From positions 1,768,501 to 1,832,500 of the forward strand of contig NC_018485.1 in the NCBI RefSeq assembly GCF_000304315.1: 64,000 nt of DNA, written 5' to 3'. Positions 24,938 to 37,648 of the stretch are shown here, one piece after another. This DNA comes from Methylocystis sp. SC2 (lineage in GTDB: Bacteria; Pseudomonadota; Alphaproteobacteria; Rhizobiales; Beijerinckiaceae). Under the pieces are notes generated by a model. The model searched no databases. It saw only the letters and a program-made list of their open reading frames with translations, and was not told where the DNA came from. A program made the translations under genes and the position numbers. Each line of letters starts with the position of its first letter. Position 1 is the first letter of the stretch.

Positions 24938-26970
24938 CAGCGCAGCCCCCCGGCGACGAAGTAAGTGACGACCGCCGCGACGCCGATGAGCATGGCGAAG
25001 GCGTAGTGATAGACGTAGCCGGTCTGCAAGCGCACGGCGAGCCTGGCGCCGTCGGCGACTCGCGCCGCCACCCCGTCAGGCCCCAGGCCGTCGATGATCG
25101 CGCCGTCGCCGCCCTTCCAGAACAGTCTGCCGAGAGCGAAGGCCGGCCGAACGAACAGGAAGTCGTAAAGCTCGTCAAAATACCATTTGTTGAGCAGGAA
25201 CCGGTAAAGACGCGGGAAGGCCCTCGCCAGCGCCTGCGCCGTTCCAGGCCTCAGCACATAGAAATAGAGCGCGACGGCGAAGCCCAAAACCATCACCACG
25301 GTCGGCGCAAGACCGACGCCGAGCGCCACGTCATGGAACTCATGGATGATGTGATTGTCGCGGCCGGTGAAGAGCGCGCCTTTCCAGAACTCATCGTAAT
25401 CATGGCCAATGAAGTATTTGCCGAAAACGATGCCCGCGCCGAGAGCGCCGAGGCCGAGCACCGCCAGCGGCGCCAGCATGACGACCGGCGACTCATGCGG
25501 CGTGTGATGGCCGTGGCCATGGCCATGGCCGTCGTCATGCGAATGAGCGTGATCGCCATCCGCATGGGCTGACGCCGCCGCCGTCGTTTTGTCATGGTCC
25601 GTTTGAACGGCATGGTCCTTACGGGCGCCAAAGAAGGTCATGAACACCAGCCGCCAGGAATAGAACGAGGTCAGGCCGGCGGCGGCCACGGTCGCGACAA
25701 AGGCGAACATCGCCATGTGATGATGTTCGCTCGCGGCGAAGGCCGCTTCGATGATCGCGTCCTTGGAATAGAAACCGGCGGTGAACGGAAAGCCCGTGAG
25801 CGCGAGCGTGCCGATGATCATCATCGCGAAGGTGAAGGGAATGTCCTTACGCAACCCGCCCATGTTGCGCATGTCCTGCTCGTGATGCATGGCGTGGATC
25901 ACCGAGCCCGCGCCCAGGAAGAGCAACGCCTTGAAGAAGGCGTGGGTGAAAAGATGATAGACGCCGATGCTATAGGCGCCGACGCCTTCGGCGACGAACA
26001 TATAGCCGAGCTGCGAGCAGGTCGAATAGGCGATGACGCGCTTGATGTCGTTTTGCACGAGTCCGACCGTCGCGGCGAAAACGGCGGTGACCGCTCCGAC
26101 CAGCGTCACGAATTCAAGAGTCGCGGGCGCATATTCGAAAATCGGCGACAGGCGCGCGACCATGAAGACGCCAGCCGTCACCATCGTCGCAGCGTGAATG
26201 AGCGCCGAGACGGGCGTCGGGCCTTCCATCGCGTCCGGCAGCCAGGTGTGCAGCAGGAATTGCGCCGATTTGCCCATCGCGCCGATGAAGAGCAGGAAGG
26301 TGGCGAGCGTCAGCGCGTCGACATCCATGCCGAAGACATGGATCGTCTTGCCGGCAAGCCCCGGGACGGCGGCGAAGACCTCTTCAAAGCCCAGCGACTT
26401 CGTCAGCTGGAAGACGAGGAAAATCCCGAGCGCGAAGCCAAAATCGCCAACGCGGTTGACGACGAAGGCCTTGATCGCGGCGGCGTTGGCGGAGGGCTTT
26501 TGATACCAGAAGCCGATGAGCAGATAGGATGCGAGACCGACGCCCTCCCAGCCAAAGAACATCTGCACGAGATTGTCGGCCGTCACCAGCATCAGCATGG
26601 CGAAGGTGAAGAGCGACAGATAGGCGAAGAAGCGCGGGCGATCCGGATCCTCGTGCATGTAGCCGATCGAATAGAGATGCACGAGGCTCGACACCGTATT
26701 GACGACGACGAGCATCACCGCCGTCAGCGTGTCGACGCGCAGCGCCCAGTCGACCTTGAGGTCGCCCACGGTCATCCAATTGCCGATAATCGGCGCATAG
26801 CCCTGATCGTGGCCGAGCGCGACGTCGAAGAAGACGATCCACGACAGCACGGCGCAGATCAGCAAGAGGCCCGTCGTGACGAGCTCCGAGGCGCGCGCCC
26901 CGATCCAAGGTCCGAGCGCCCCTGCGATCAGAAAGCCGACAAGCGGAAGAAAGACGATGGCGTAAATCAT
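24937..26970 (-). CDS. nuoL: NADH-quinone oxidoreductase subunit L with His-rich loop
   Basis: A 677-residue antiporter-like subunit of complex I that also carries the long lateral helix. Conserved sites include [39 protein letters not shown] and [19 protein letters not shown] loop at about 453-492 contains 12 histidines with Asp and Gly ([16 protein letters not shown]); similar loops occur in some alphaproteobacterial NuoL proteins and could bind metal. One base is shared with nuoM, and nuoK ends eight bases upstream. Confidence 0.96.
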   Translation of the reverse strand: MIYAIVFLPLVGFLIAGALGPWIGARASELVTTGLLLICAVLSWIVFFDVALGHDQGYAPIIGNWMTVGDLKVDWALRVDTLTAVMLVVVNTVSSLVHLYSIGYMHEDPDRPRFFAYLSLFTFAMLMLVTADNLVQMFFGWEGVGLASYLLIGFWYQKPSANAAAIKAFVVNRVGDFGFALGIFLVFQLTKSLGFEEVFAAVPGLAGKTIHVFGMDVDALTLATFLLFIGAMGKSAQFLLHTWLPDAMEGPTPVSALIHAATMVTAGVFMVARLSPIFEYAPATLEFVTLVGAVTAVFAATVGLVQNDIKRVIAYSTCSQLGYMFVAEGVGAYSIGVYHLFTHAFFKALLFLGAGSVIHAMHHEQDMRNMGGLRKDIPFTFAMMIIGTLALTGFPFTAGFYSKDAIIEAAFAASEHHHMAMFAFVATVAAAGLTSFYSWRLVFMTFFGARKDHAVQTDHDKTTAAASAHADGDHAHSHDDGHGHGHGHHTPHESPVVMLAPLAVLGLGALGAGIVFGKYFIGHDYDEFWKGALFTGRDNHIIHEFHDVALGVGLAPTVVMVLGFAVALYFYVLRPGTAQALARAFPRLYRFLLNKWYFDELYDFLFVRPAFALGRLFWKGGDGAIIDGLGPDGVAARVADGARLAVRLQTGYVYHYAFAMLIGVAAVVTYFVAGGLR

Positions 26971-26978
26971 CGCTGGGG

Positions 26979-27290
26979 TCAGCCCTTCAAGGAATTGATG
27001 TCTTCGACGGCGATCGTGCCGCGATTGCGATAGAAGGCGACGAGAATCGCCAGGCCGATCGCCGCTTCCGCCGCCGCCACGGTGAGCACGAAGAGCGCGA
27101 ACACCTGACCCGTCAAATCGGCGAGCGACTGCGAGAAGGCGACGAAGTTCAGATTGACCGCAAGCAGGATCAGTTCAACCGACATGAGAATGACGATGAT
27201 GTTCTTGCGGTTGAGGATGATGCCGGCGACGCCGAGCGTGAACAGGACCGCCGCGACGACGAGGTAATGCGTAAGGCCGATGGTCAGCAT
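26979..27290 (-). CDS. nuoK: NADH-quinone oxidoreductase subunit K
   Basis: A 103-residue membrane subunit with three helices. The second and third carry conserved Glu residues in [17 protein letters not shown] and [18 protein letters not shown], which belong to the central proton path of complex I. Standard length and position between nuoJ and nuoL. Confidence 0.96.
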   Translation of the reverse strand: MLTIGLTHYLVVAAVLFTLGVAGIILNRKNIIVILMSVELILLAVNLNFVAFSQSLADLTGQVFALFVLTVAAAEAAIGLAILVAFYRNRGTIAVEDINSLKG

Positions 27291-27301
27291 GGATGTCCTC
27301 G

Positions 27302-27904
27302 TTAGACGCCGGTCCGGAACGGAACTTTCTTGATCTCGATCACATTTTCGCGCGTGCGGGCGTTCTGCTCGTCGATCTTCTGACGCTTGATGTTGGGCTT
27401 GTGATGGAGCGTCAGCACGATGGCGCCGATCATGGCGGTGAGCAGCACAAGCGCCGACGCCTGAAAGAAGATCACATATTTCGTATAGAGGATTTGGCCG
27501 AGCGCCGCGGTGTTGCTCATTTGCGGAATGATCGGATTGGCGGCGGCGTCGGCGGCCGATGGCGCCGAACTCCAGCCGAGCGCGACGAAACCCAGTTCCG
27601 CGAGGACGACGACGCCGACGCCGGCGCTGACGGGAAGATATTTGGCGAAGCCCTGCTTCAGCTCGGCGAAATCGACGTCGAGCATCATGACGACGAACAG
27701 GAACAGCACCGCGACCGCGCCGACATAGACGACGATCAGGATCATCGCCAGGAACTCCGCGCCGGCGAGCAGAAACAGCCCCGCGCCATTGCAGAAGGCG
27801 AGAATGAGAAAGAGCACCGAGTGCACCGGATTGCGCGCGAAGATCACGACGCCGGCCGAGGCGATCATGATCGTGGCGAAGAGGTAGAAAAATACGGCCT
27901 GCAC
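27302..27904 (-). CDS. nuoJ: NADH-quinone oxidoreductase subunit J
   Basis: A 200-residue membrane subunit with five helices and the conserved [17 protein letters not shown] segment, where a pi-bulge sits in known structures. GTG 27904 is taken as start because GAGG lies about eight bases upstream and homologues begin MQAVFFYL; the open frame further upstream is only the palindromic repeat. A 109-base gap with that repeat separates it from nuoI. Confidence 0.93.
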   Translation of the reverse strand: MQAVFFYLFATIMIASAGVVIFARNPVHSVLFLILAFCNGAGLFLLAGAEFLAMILIVVYVGAVAVLFLFVVMMLDVDFAELKQGFAKYLPVSAGVGVVVLAELGFVALGWSSAPSAADAAANPIIPQMSNTAALGQILYTKYVIFFQASALVLLTAMIGAIVLTLHHKPNIKRQKIDEQNARTRENVIEIKKVPFRTGV

Positions 27905-27946
27905 GTTCGTCGTCCTCTCGAGCGCTGCGCTCTCGCGCCGCTCACA

Positions 27947-28006
27947 TGCGAGCCTGGAGGCTCGCGGTCCAATTCCTGCCCTGGACCGCGAGCCTCCTGG
28001 CTCGCA
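27947..28006 (+). repeat. Near-perfect palindrome in the nuoI-nuoJ gap, family B
   Basis: Arms at 27947-27971 and 27982-28006 are complementary at 24 of 25 positions around a ten-base loop. The core is GAGCCTGGAGGCTCGCGGTC. Transcribed, this gives a very stable stem in the middle of the complex I messenger. A relative lies at 48667-48750. Confidence 0.85.
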
Positions 28007-28013
28007 AATCCAA

Positions 28014-28502
28014 TTACCTGTATTGCGCGTCCATCGCGATGTTGCGCGCGATCTCGCGCTCCCAGCGGTCGCCGTTCTCCAGCAGACGCTGCTTGTTGTA
28101 ATAAAGCTCCTCGCGGGTCTCGACCGAGAATTCCGAATTGGGCCCCTCGACAATTGCGTCGACCGGGCAGGCCTCCTGGCAGTAGCCGCAATAGATGCAT
28201 TTGACCATGTCGATGTCGTAGCGCGTCGTACGGCGGGTGCCGTCGTTGCGGCGCGGTCCGGCTTCGATGGTGATCGCCTGCGCGGGACAGATCGCCTCGC
28301 ACAGTTTGCAGGCGATGCAGCGCTCCTCGCCATTGGGATAGCGGCGCAGCGCATGCTCGCCGCGGTAACGCGGCGACTGCGGATTCTTTTCGTGCGGATA
28401 GTTGATCGTCGCCTTCGGCTTGAAGAAGTAGCGCATCGACAGCAGGAATGCGCCGACGAATTCGGTGAGGAAGAGCGACTTGGCGGCTTGATCGAGTTTC
28501 AT
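28014..28502 (-). CDS. nuoI: NADH-quinone oxidoreductase subunit I
   Basis: A 162-residue peripheral-arm subunit carrying clusters N6a and N6b. Two four-Cys motifs are intact: [12 protein letters not shown] and [15 protein letters not shown] 28502 lies eight bases after the nuoH stop. The family B palindrome follows its stop. Confidence 0.96.
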   Translation of the reverse strand: MKLDQAAKSLFLTEFVGAFLLSMRYFFKPKATINYPHEKNPQSPRYRGEHALRRYPNGEERCIACKLCEAICPAQAITIEAGPRRNDGTRRTTRYDIDMVKCIYCGYCQEACPVDAIVEGPNSEFSVETREELYYNKQRLLENGDRWEREIARNIAMDAQYR

Positions 28503-28509
28503 GACGGCC

Positions 28510-29559
28510 TCAACTGCCTGCCGGTCCCGCCGGCCAGAACTGCAGCACGGCGGCGACGATGACGACCATGGCGAGGGAGATCGGCAGGAAGACTTTCCAG
28601 CCCAGACGCATCAGCTGATCGTAGCGATAACGCGGCACGAAAGCCTTCACCATGGCGAAGAAGAAGAAGAAGAAGCTCACCTTCAGCGTGAACCAGATCA
28701 CGCCCGGCACATAGGTGAACGGCGCGATTTTGATCGGCGGCAGCCAGCCGCCAAAGAACAAGATCGTCAGCAGCGCGCACATGGTGACGATCGCCACATA
28801 TTCGGCGAGCATGAACAGAACGTAGGGCGTCGCGGAATATTCGATCATGAAGCCGGCGACGAGCTCCGACTCCGCCTCCACGAGGTCGAACGGCGGACGA
28901 TTGGTCTCGGCGAGCGCCGAGACGAAGAAGATGACGAACATCGGGAACAGGCGCAGCCAATACCAGCCAGCCATGCCGTAGGACGTATCCTGCGCCGTAA
29001 CGATGTCGGTCAGATTGAGCGAGCCGGCGCAGAGCAGCACCGTGATGATGACGAAGCCGATCGAGACTTCATAGGAGACCATCTGCGCCGCCGAGCGCAG
29101 CGCCGACAAGAACGGATATTTCGAGTTCGACGCCCAGCCGCCCATGATGACGCCGTAGACGCCGAGCGAGGACAGCGCGAAAATGTAGAGAATGCCGACG
29201 TTGATGTCGCCGACCGCCCAGCCGTCGGCGACCGGAATGACGGCCCAGGCGGCGATCGAGAGCGTCGCCATGATGAAGGGCGCGAACAGGAAAACGCCCT
29301 TGTTGGCGACGTCCGGTATCACCGGCTCCTTGAGCGCGAACTTCAGGAAGTCCGCGAAGCTCTGCAGCAGCCCCCAGGGCCCCACGACATTCGGTCCGCG
29401 GCGCAATTGCACCGCCGCCCAGATCTTGCGGTCCGCGAGGATCACATAGGCCACATAGATCAGCAACGCGACCGCCAGCAAAACGCTCTTCACGAGCGCG
29501 AGCAGAAGCGGATACGCGATGAAGAAATCCGAAATGGCGCTCGCCCAACCGTCGCTCAC
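28510..29559 (-). CDS. nuoH: NADH-quinone oxidoreductase subunit H
   Basis: A 349-residue membrane subunit that joins the peripheral arm and helps form the quinone site. Signature segments are [20 protein letters not shown] and [20 protein letters not shown], plus the [13 protein letters not shown] tail. GTG 29559 is chosen as start with AGGAG eight bases upstream; a start further upstream would overlap the nuoG end by 46 bases and add an unusual N-terminus. Confidence 0.94.
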   Translation of the reverse strand: MSDGWASAISDFFIAYPLLLALVKSVLLAVALLIYVAYVILADRKIWAAVQLRRGPNVVGPWGLLQSFADFLKFALKEPVIPDVANKGVFLFAPFIMATLSIAAWAVIPVADGWAVGDINVGILYIFALSSLGVYGVIMGGWASNSKYPFLSALRSAAQMVSYEVSIGFVIITVLLCAGSLNLTDIVTAQDTSYGMAGWYWLRLFPMFVIFFVSALAETNRPPFDLVEAESELVAGFMIEYSATPYVLFMLAEYVAIVTMCALLTILFFGGWLPPIKIAPFTYVPGVIWFTLKVSFFFFFFAMVKAFVPRYRYDQLMRLGWKVFLPISLAMVVIVAAVLQFWPAGPAGS

Positions 29560-29570
29560 GTCCAAAGCTC

Positions 29571-31631
29571 CTATTCCGCCGCCAGAGCAAGCCGGCCCTG
29601 CGCCAGCGCCGAACATTCCGCCATGACCGCCGAGGCGCGGGCGATCGGATTTGTGAAGTAGAAGTTTTGGATCGCCTGCGCGAAGGAATCCTTCATCGCG
29701 ACGGCCGGATGGTTGGCGAGAGCGACGACCTGCGCGGATTCGCCCGGCGCAATCTCATCCAATTCAGCAAAATGCGGGTGGGACTCGACGAGCCGCCGGC
29801 GCAACGCCGCAAGAGAGTCGAAGGGCAGCGGATTGCCGAGCGCGCCCGAGAGCGCGCGCAACACCGCCCAATCCTCTCGCGCTTCTCCTGGCGGGAACAC
29901 CACCCTAAAGGCGCGCTGCACGCGGCCTTCCGTATTGACGTAAAGCCCAGATTTTTCCGTATAGGCCGCGCCGGGCAGGATCACGTCGGCGCGATGCGCG
30001 CCGCGATCGCCATGCGTGCCGATGTAAACCACGAAGGCGCCGGGTTCGATGGCGATTTCATCGGCCCCGAGGTTGAAGATGAGATCGAGCGCGCCGGCCT
30101 TCGCCATCGCGCGCGCATCCAAACCGCCCGCGCCCGGCGTGAATTTAAGATCGAGCGCGCCGACGCGCGCGGCCGCCGTATGCAGGACCGAGAAGCCGTT
30201 CCAGCCCTCGCCGAGACCGCCGAGCCTCTGCGCGGCCTGAGCGGCCAGCGTGAGCGCCGCCTCGCCGTCGTCGCGCGCCAGAGCGCCCTGCCCGACGATG
30301 ACCAGCAGCTTCTCAGCCGGCTTCGCCGAGCGGATGAACTGCAACAGCGATTCCGGCCCGGCGCCGAGATAATCATAGCCGTAGGTGAGATCGGCCCGCT
30401 CGCCGACAAGCGAGATCTTGAAGTCGCCCTTCAGCCAGCGCTTGCGCAGACGCGCGTTGAGAACGGGCGACTCCTTTCGCGGATTGGAGCCGATGATCAG
30501 CGCCGCGCCCGCCTGCTCGATGCCGGCGATGCTCGCATTGAAGAGATAAGAGGCCCGACCGAATTTCGGATCGAGCTTGGCGCCGTCCTGTCGGCAATCG
30601 AGATTGGGCGTTCCAATCTGCTCCATGAGCAGCTTCAGCGCGAAACTCTCCTCGACCGCGGCGAGATCGCCGACCAGCGCGCCGATGCGCGAAGCTGGCG
30701 TCGCTTTGGTCTTGGCCGCGACGGCGGCGAGCGCCTCCTGCCAGGAGGCCGGACGCAGTCTGCCGTTCTCGCGGATATAGGGGCGATCGAGGCGCTGCGT
30801 CTTGAGGCCGTCGACGATCTGGCGCGTCTTGTCGGAGATCCACTCTTCATTCACGAGGTCGTTGATGCGCGGCAGAATGCGCATGACTTCACGGCCGCGC
30901 GAGTCGACGCGGATCGCCGCGCCAAGCGCGTCCATGACGTCGATCGTCTCCGTCTTCTGATATTCCCAGGGACGGCCTCGGAAGCTTTGCGGCTTGGGCA
31001 GCAGCGCGCCGACCGGACAGAGATCCGCGACATTGCCCTGCAGCTCGGAGGTCATCGCGCTCTCGAGATAGGTGGTGATCTCCATATCTTCGCCGCGGCC
31101 GATCGCGCCCATGTCGCCCGTGCCGGCGACCTCCGCGGTGAAGCGGACGCAACGCGTGCAATGGATGCAGCGGTTCATCTCGGTCTTGACCAGGACGCCG
31201 ATATATTTGTCTTCGACCGCGCGCTTGTTTTCATAAAAGCGCGAGCTGTCGACGCCAAAGACCAGCGCCTGATCCTGCAGATCGCATTCGCCGCCCTGAT
31301 CGCAGATCGGGCAATCCAGCGGATGGTTGATGAGCAGGAACTCCATCACCCCTTCGCGCGCCTTCTTCACCATCGGCGATTTGGTGAGGACTTCCGGCGG
31401 CGCGCCGTTCGGACCGGGGCGCAAATCCTTCACCGCCATGGCGCAGGAGGCCTGCGGCTTGGGCGGCCCGCCCTTCACCTCGACGAGGCACATGCGGCAA
31501 TTGCCGGCGATCGACAGGCGCTCGTGGTAACAAAAGCGCGGAATCTCGGCGCCGGCCTGCTCGCAGGCCTGCAGCAGCGTGAACTCTCCCGGCACGTCCA
31601 CTTCGACGCCATCGACGAGAATCTTGGTCAC
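29571..31631 (-). CDS. nuoG: NADH-quinone oxidoreductase subunit G
   Basis: A 686-residue iron-sulfur subunit. The N-terminal ferredoxin-like part has [21 protein letters not shown] and CRMCLVEV (cluster N1b). [18 protein letters not shown] and [11 protein letters not shown] bind further 4Fe-4S clusters. A molybdopterin-oxidoreductase-like domain without cofactor follows. GTG 31631 follows GGAGAGG and gives the normal N-terminus ([13 protein letters not shown]). Confidence 0.95.
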   Translation of the reverse strand: MTKILVDGVEVDVPGEFTLLQACEQAGAEIPRFCYHERLSIAGNCRMCLVEVKGGPPKPQASCAMAVKDLRPGPNGAPPEVLTKSPMVKKAREGVMEFLLINHPLDCPICDQGGECDLQDQALVFGVDSSRFYENKRAVEDKYIGVLVKTEMNRCIHCTRCVRFTAEVAGTGDMGAIGRGEDMEITTYLESAMTSELQGNVADLCPVGALLPKPQSFRGRPWEYQKTETIDVMDALGAAIRVDSRGREVMRILPRINDLVNEEWISDKTRQIVDGLKTQRLDRPYIRENGRLRPASWQEALAAVAAKTKATPASRIGALVGDLAAVEESFALKLLMEQIGTPNLDCRQDGAKLDPKFGRASYLFNASIAGIEQAGAALIIGSNPRKESPVLNARLRKRWLKGDFKISLVGERADLTYGYDYLGAGPESLLQFIRSAKPAEKLLVIVGQGALARDDGEAALTLAAQAAQRLGGLGEGWNGFSVLHTAAARVGALDLKFTPGAGGLDARAMAKAGALDLIFNLGADEIAIEPGAFVVYIGTHGDRGAHRADVILPGAAYTEKSGLYVNTEGRVQRAFRVVFPPGEAREDWAVLRALSGALGNPLPFDSLAALRRRLVESHPHFAELDEIAPGESAQVVALANHPAVAMKDSFAQAIQNFYFTNPIARASAVMAECSALAQGRLALAAE

Positions 31632-31665
31632 TTCGCCCTCTCCGAAGTCTCGATGGGTTCGATCA

Positions 31666-32970
<1,305 letters not shown>

Positions 32971-32990
32971 GGTTTTTCCTCTTCCCTCCG

Positions 32991-33605
32991 CTACTTCGCG
33001 CCGTCGCCGTAAAGCGACGTCAGGCTCGTCAGCTTGCCCGCCGGCTCCGAAGAGACGCGCCCAATTTGCGAGCCGATCTTCACCGGTCGACCCGCGGCGA
33101 GATTGTCGAGAAGCTTCTCGAAATTCTCGGCGGTCAGATCCTCGTAATAGTCGTCGTTGATCTGCACCATCGGCGCGTTGCAGCACGCGCCGAGACATTC
33201 GACCTCGAGCCAGGAAAACAGCCCGTCGTCGGTCACGCGCCGCTGAGGACCCACCCGGCGATGCAGCACGTCGATGATCTCATCCGAGCCGGCGAGCAGG
33301 CACGGGGTCGTGCCGCACAGCTGGATGAAATATTTGCCGACGGGCTCGAGGTTGAACATCGAATAGAAGGTCGCGATTTCAAGCACGCGGATCTTCGCCA
33401 TGCCGAGCGCGTCCGCGACTTTTTCGATCGCCGCCTGCGATAACCAATTGTCATGCTGCTTTTGCGCCTGCCACAACGCCGGCACGACCATCGAGGCCTG
33501 GCGGCCGTCGGGATATTTGGCGATCTGCTTCTCGAGCCACGCCTTGTTTTCCGGCGTGAACTCGAAGCTCTCTGTCTGTTTTTCGGCGAGACGACGGACG
33601 GACAT
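32991..33605 (-). CDS. nuoE: NADH-quinone oxidoreductase subunit E
   Basis: A 204-residue thioredoxin-fold subunit with 2Fe-2S cluster N1a, ligated by Cys in [10 protein letters not shown] and [10 protein letters not shown]. Residues after about 165 form a variable tail. Its ATG overlaps the nuoD stop as TAATG. Confidence 0.95.
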   Translation of the reverse strand: MSVRRLAEKQTESFEFTPENKAWLEKQIAKYPDGRQASMVVPALWQAQKQHDNWLSQAAIEKVADALGMAKIRVLEIATFYSMFNLEPVGKYFIQLCGTTPCLLAGSDEIIDVLHRRVGPQRRVTDDGLFSWLEVECLGACCNAPMVQINDDYYEDLTAENFEKLLDNLAAGRPVKIGSQIGRVSSEPAGKLTSLTSLYGDGAK

Positions 33606-34825
33606 TAGCGATCGACCTCCCCGAACACGATATCGAGCGAACCCAGAATCGCCGAGACGTCAGCGAGCATGTGGTTCTTGCAAAGAAAATCCATGGCGGA
33701 CAAATGCGCGAAGCCGGGCGCGCGAATCTTGCAGCGATAGGGCTTGTCGCCGCCGTCCGACACAAGATAGACGCCAAACTCGCCCTTGGGCGCTTCGACC
33801 GCCGCGTAAACTTCGCCCTGCGGCACGTGAAAGCCTTCGGTGAACAGCTTGAAGTGATGGATCAAGGCTTCCATCGAACGCTTCATCTCGCCGCGCGAGG
33901 GCGGCGTGATCTTATGATTGGGCGCCATCACCGGGCCGCGGTTTTCGGCGCGCATGAGCTTTTCGACGCATTGTTTCATGATCGAGGTCGACTGCCGCAT
34001 CTCCTCCATGCGGATCACAGCGCGGTCGTAGCAATCGCCATGCTTGCCGACCGGGATGTCGAACTCCATCTCCTCGTAGCATTCGTAAGGCTGCGCCTTG
34101 CGCAGATCCCAGGCGGCGCCCGAGCCGCGCACCATCACCCCCGAGAAGCCCCATTTCCAGGCGTCTTCCAGAGAGATGACGCCGATGTCGACGTTGCGCT
34201 GCTTGAAGATGCGGTTGCCGATGAAGAGTTCATCGAGATCTTCGACGACCTTGAGGAAGGGATCGCAAAAGGCGCCGATATCCTCGACGAGCTGGTCGGG
34301 CAGATCGCGCGCGACGCCGCCGGGCCGGAAATAATTGGCGTGCATGCGCGCGCCGGACGCGCGCTCATAGAACACCATCAGCTTCTCGCGCTCTTCATAG
34401 CCCCACAACGGCGGGGTGAGCGCGCCGACGTCCATCGCCTGCGAGGTGACGTTGAGCAAATGCGACAAGAGTCGGCCGATTTCGGCGTAGAGCACGCGAA
34501 TGAGCTGGCCGCGACGCGGCACTTCCACGCCAAGCAGGCGCTCGATCGCGAGACAGAAGGCGTGCTCCTGATTCATCGGCGCGCAATAGTCGAGCCGATC
34601 GAAATAGGGCACGTTCTGCAGATAGGTCCGCGCCTCCATCAGCTTCTCGGTGCCGCGATGGAGAAAACCGACATGCGGATCGACGCGCTCGACGACCTCG
34701 CCGTCCAACTCCAGAATCAGGCGCAGCACGCCATGCGCCGCCGGATGCTGCGGGCCGAAATTGATGTTGAAGTTGCGCAAGCCCTGCGATTCGGGCTTCG
34801 CTGGCGCGGGGGTTTGATCGTTCAT
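33605..34825 (-). CDS. nuoD: NADH-quinone oxidoreductase subunit D
   Basis: A 406-residue 49-kDa-type subunit that forms the quinone-binding cavity with NuoB. Signature segments are [35 protein letters not shown] and the end [14 protein letters not shown] 34825 is normal for homologues. It is a separate gene from nuoC, unlike the fused nuoCD of Enterobacteria. Confidence 0.96.
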   Translation of the reverse strand: MNDQTPAPAKPESQGLRNFNINFGPQHPAAHGVLRLILELDGEVVERVDPHVGFLHRGTEKLMEARTYLQNVPYFDRLDYCAPMNQEHAFCLAIERLLGVEVPRRGQLIRVLYAEIGRLLSHLLNVTSQAMDVGALTPPLWGYEEREKLMVFYERASGARMHANYFRPGGVARDLPDQLVEDIGAFCDPFLKVVEDLDELFIGNRIFKQRNVDIGVISLEDAWKWGFSGVMVRGSGAAWDLRKAQPYECYEEMEFDIPVGKHGDCYDRAVIRMEEMRQSTSIMKQCVEKLMRAENRGPVMAPNHKITPPSRGEMKRSMEALIHHFKLFTEGFHVPQGEVYAAVEAPKGEFGVYLVSDGGDKPYRCKIRAPGFAHLSAMDFLCKNHMLADVSAILGSLDIVFGEVDR

Positions 34826-34835
34826 CTCGACGCGC

Positions 34836-35438
34836 TCACTTGCTCGCCTTTTCGTCGCCGGGCAGGTCGTAATGCACGCCCTCCCACGGCGAGAGGAATT
34901 CGAAGTTGCGGTATTCCTGGCTGAGCCGCACCGGCTCATAGACGACGCGCTTCTGCTCGTCGTCGTAGCGCACCTCGACGAAGCCGGTCATCGGGAAGTC
35001 CTTGCGCAGCGGATGACCGTCGAAGCCGTAGTCGGTCATGATGCGGCGCAGATCGGGATGGCCGGAAAAAATCACCCCGAAGAGGTCGTAAGTCTCGCGC
35101 TCGAACCAGTCCGCGCCGGGATAGAGCGCCGTCAGCGAGGCGACGGGCGTTTCTTCCGACGCCGGCGTCTTGATGCGGATACGGCGGTTGTGCTTCGGCG
35201 ACAAAAGATGCGCGACGACCTCGAAACGCTCGGCGCGCTGCGGGTAATCCGCCGCCGTCACGTCGATGAAGCAGACGAAAAGACAGTCGGGGCTGTCGCG
35301 CAGATGGGCGGCGACTTCGAGCCAGCGGTCGCGCACGACGCTCAGCGTAAGTTCGCCATAAGCGACCTTCGCCTCCGTCACCGCGCCGGGCAGGGCGCCG
35401 CTGATTTTAGCGCCGAGAGCTTCCAACTCAGCCGACAT
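34836..35438 (-). CDS. nuoC: NADH-quinone oxidoreductase subunit C
   Basis: A 200-residue 30-kDa-type subunit. [20 protein letters not shown] and [14 protein letters not shown] are the family signature. The nuoD start follows ten bases after its end. A 158-base gap with a family A palindrome precedes it. Confidence 0.96.
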   Translation of the reverse strand: MSAELEALGAKISGALPGAVTEAKVAYGELTLSVVRDRWLEVAAHLRDSPDCLFVCFIDVTAADYPQRAERFEVVAHLLSPKHNRRIRIKTPASEETPVASLTALYPGADWFERETYDLFGVIFSGHPDLRRIMTDYGFDGHPLRKDFPMTGFVEVRYDDEQKRVVYEPVRLSQEYRNFEFLSPWEGVHYDLPGDEKASK

Positions 35439-35466
35439 TCTGAATTCCTTGGCCTGCCGCTATCCC

Positions 35467-35570
35467 CTCGTCCTTCGAGACGGCGGCTGCGCCGCCTCTC
35501 AGGATGAGGGAATGGCTTGGCCCGAGCTCACCCTGAGGAGCCCGCGCGAGCGGGCGTCTCGAAGGACGAG
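35467..35570 (+). repeat. Large palindrome in the nuoB-nuoC gap, family A
   Basis: Perfect 15-base arms CTCGTCCTTCGAGAC (35467-35481) and GTCTCGAAGGACGAG (35556-35570) enclose two smaller hairpins, GGCGGCTGCGCCGCC and GCCCGCGCGAGCGGGC. It is the same family as 7850-7964. Inside the operon it would form a branched RNA stem between nuoB and nuoC. Confidence 0.85.
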
Positions 35571-35596
35571 AGCGGCCATCTCCTCAATTCGCGTCG

Positions 35597-36187
35597 TTAG
35601 CGCTCGATCGTGCCCGTGCGCCGGATTTTCTTCTGCAACAGCAGCATGCCGTAGACGAGCGCCTCCGCCGAAGGCGGGCATCCCGGCACATAGATGTCGA
35701 CCGGAATGATGCGATCGCAGCCGCGCACCACCGAATAGGAATAATGGTAGTAGCCGCCGCCATTGGCGCAGGAGCCCATCGAGATCACGTAACGCGGCTC
35801 CGGCATCTGGTCGTACACCTTGCGCATCGCCGGCGCCATTTTGTTCGTCAGCGTGCCGGCGATGATGATGCAGTCGGACTGGCGCGGGCTCGCGCGCGGC
35901 GCAAAACCGAAGCGCTCCAGATCGTAGCGCGGCATCGCCGCCTGAATCATCTCGACGGCGCAGCAGGCGAGACCGAAGGTCATCCACATCAGCGAGCCGG
36001 TGCGCGCCCAATTGATGACGTCGTCCGTGGCGGTGACGAAGAATCCCTTGTCGGCGAGTTCGTCGTTGAGATGCAGAAAGAACGGGTCGTCCGAGCCGAC
36101 AGGCTTGCCGGTGCGCGGATCGATCAGCCCTTTGGGCTGCGGCGCGATCAGAGTCTGGCGCGCGCCTTCCTTCTCGATCAGTCCCAT
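35597..36187 (-). CDS. nuoB: NADH-quinone oxidoreductase subunit B
   Basis: A 196-residue subunit that binds terminal cluster N2 and passes electrons to quinone. Ligands are in [20 protein letters not shown] and [14 protein letters not shown] 36187 lies within the last codons of nuoA after GGGAG; an ATG seven codons further upstream is possible. Confidence 0.96.
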   Translation of the reverse strand: MGLIEKEGARQTLIAPQPKGLIDPRTGKPVGSDDPFFLHLNDELADKGFFVTATDDVINWARTGSLMWMTFGLACCAVEMIQAAMPRYDLERFGFAPRASPRQSDCIIIAGTLTNKMAPAMRKVYDQMPEPRYVISMGSCANGGGYYHYSYSVVRGCDRIIPVDIYVPGCPPSAEALVYGMLLLQKKIRRTGTIER

Positions 36188-36540
36188 TCCAGAGCTCCCT
36201 TGCGCCACTCGTAGACGAAGCCGACGGTGAGCACGCCCAGGAAGGCCATCATCGACCAGAAGCCGAAGGCGCCCGCTTCCTTGAAGGCCACCGCCCAGGG
36301 AAAGAGAAAGGCCACTTCAAGATCGAAGACGATGAAAAGCAGAGAGACGAGATAGAAGCGCACGTCGAATTTCATGCGCGCGTCATTGAAGGGATTGAAG
36401 CCGCATTCATAGGCGGAGAGCTTTTCGGGGTCCGGCGCCTTGAACGCAAGCAGGAAGGGCGCGACGAGCAATGCGCCGGCAATCACGGCCGAAAGGGCGA
36501 TGAAGATCACCAGCGGCAGATATTGTTCGAGCAGCGGCAT
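36178..36540 (-). CDS. nuoA: NADH-quinone oxidoreductase subunit A
   Basis: A 120-residue membrane subunit with three helices. [20 protein letters not shown] is the conserved cytoplasmic loop, and [15 protein letters not shown] lies in the second helix. It is the first gene of the operon; the 184 bases before it must contain the main nuo promoter, for which no clear consensus was seen. Confidence 0.95.
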   Translation of the reverse strand: MPLLEQYLPLVIFIALSAVIAGALLVAPFLLAFKAPDPEKLSAYECGFNPFNDARMKFDVRFYLVSLLFIVFDLEVAFLFPWAVAFKEAGAFGFWSMMAFLGVLTVGFVYEWRKGALEWD

Positions 36541-36724
36541 GAGTCTGGTCCGACTTCGGCGGGGCGAGGGCCGGTCGCGGGAGCGTTTCCTTGGCGTTAT
36601 TCCTTAGAACGACTCCAGGCCGCGCGTTCCGTAACAAAGGCCATTGTGCAAAGCAAGAGAGGAAGCGCCCCATCGGCAAATTGGCCGCAGCCTTTTGAAG
36701 AGGCGCCTCTATATTGCGCGTCGG

Positions 36725-37537
36725 TCAGTTAGGCGCGGAATGACGCGCAACAGTCGCCGCCGCCGCGAATTCCTGAAAGCGCGCTGACCGCCGGGCCACC
36801 GCTTCCGCGTCTTCGCCCCAGGCGCGCATCTGCCAGTCTTCATCGACATTGGCCGCGTCCCAGGCCTTGCCCGCGTCTATGTCGTGTCGGGCGGCTGCAA
36901 GCGCAAGGACCGCGGAGCCCGATAGAGTCGTCATCACGTGCAGCGCCGCGAGCCTGAGCGGCGCGCCGGCGCCCTCCCCCACATAAGCGCGCAGGGCGCG
37001 CGCAAAGGCGTCAAGCGCCGCCTGCGGCTGTTCGATGAACATCACGCCTTCGGCGAGGGCGAACTTGGCGCCCAGCTTTTCGCGCGCGAAGGCGACGAGC
37101 GGGTCCCAGGCCGAGGATTGCGCGGCGGCCAGGCCTTCCGGCGCGCCGGCGCGGTAGCAGATGAGGTCGGAGGCGGCATATTTGACGATCTCGGCTTCGA
37201 CTTCGGCCATTTGCCCCGCCACGCCGTCGAGGGCCGTGTTCATCAGCTTGGTGAGCGGCATCGTCGCCGGATCGATCGTCTCGCCCTGCTTCGCCCATTC
37301 GGCGGCGATCGCTTCCGCCAGCGGCAGCGACGGCGCGACCAGCGGACGCCTGGCCGGCGTATTGACCGGCCGACCGTCAAGGAAAATCCCGTAGCCGCCC
37401 TCGGCGGGCGCCGCAACCGCCTCCTTATAGAAGCGCTTCGGCAAAGCGCGCGCCGGTTCGCGCGCGGCCTTTACCGGATCGCGCTCCTCCGGCGAGACGA
37501 AGAAATCGGCGTCGAGGCCGGTCGGCTGCTTTGACAT
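36725..37537 (-). CDS. ATP12-family F1-ATPase assembly chaperone
   Basis: A 270-residue homologue of mitochondrial ATP12, which binds the ATP synthase alpha subunit during F1 assembly. Conserved segments are KRFYKEA, FLDGRPVNTPAR, AAEWAKQGETIDPATMPLTK and SDLICYRAGAPEGL. GGGGG precedes ATG 37537. It stands alone between the nuo operon and the accessory cassette, on the same strand as both. Confidence 0.88.
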   Translation of the reverse strand: MSKQPTGLDADFFVSPEERDPVKAAREPARALPKRFYKEAVAAPAEGGYGIFLDGRPVNTPARRPLVAPSLPLAEAIAAEWAKQGETIDPATMPLTKLMNTALDGVAGQMAEVEAEIVKYAASDLICYRAGAPEGLAAAQSSAWDPLVAFAREKLGAKFALAEGVMFIEQPQAALDAFARALRAYVGEGAGAPLRLAALHVMTTLSGSAVLALAAARHDIDAGKAWDAANVDEDWQMRAWGEDAEAVARRSARFQEFAAAATVARHSAPN

Positions 37538-37648
37538 TTATCAACCCCCTTGCCCATCCAGACGAAACATCGCCGCTTCGTCATGGCCGGGCAGGTTTTG
37601 ACCGAGACAGACATTTGCTTATCGTGGAGGTTTGAAGCCAACCCCCTA

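Noticed and set aside
23432..24964. 510-residue open frame opposite nuoM, and similar frames opposite nuoL, nuoG and nuoD
   Set aside because: Highly charged low-complexity translations that mirror membrane-protein codons.
27905..28354. N-terminal extension of nuoJ to about 350 residues
   Set aside because: It translates the palindromic repeat and part of nuoI out of frame; GTG 27904 with a ribosome site gives the normal NuoJ.
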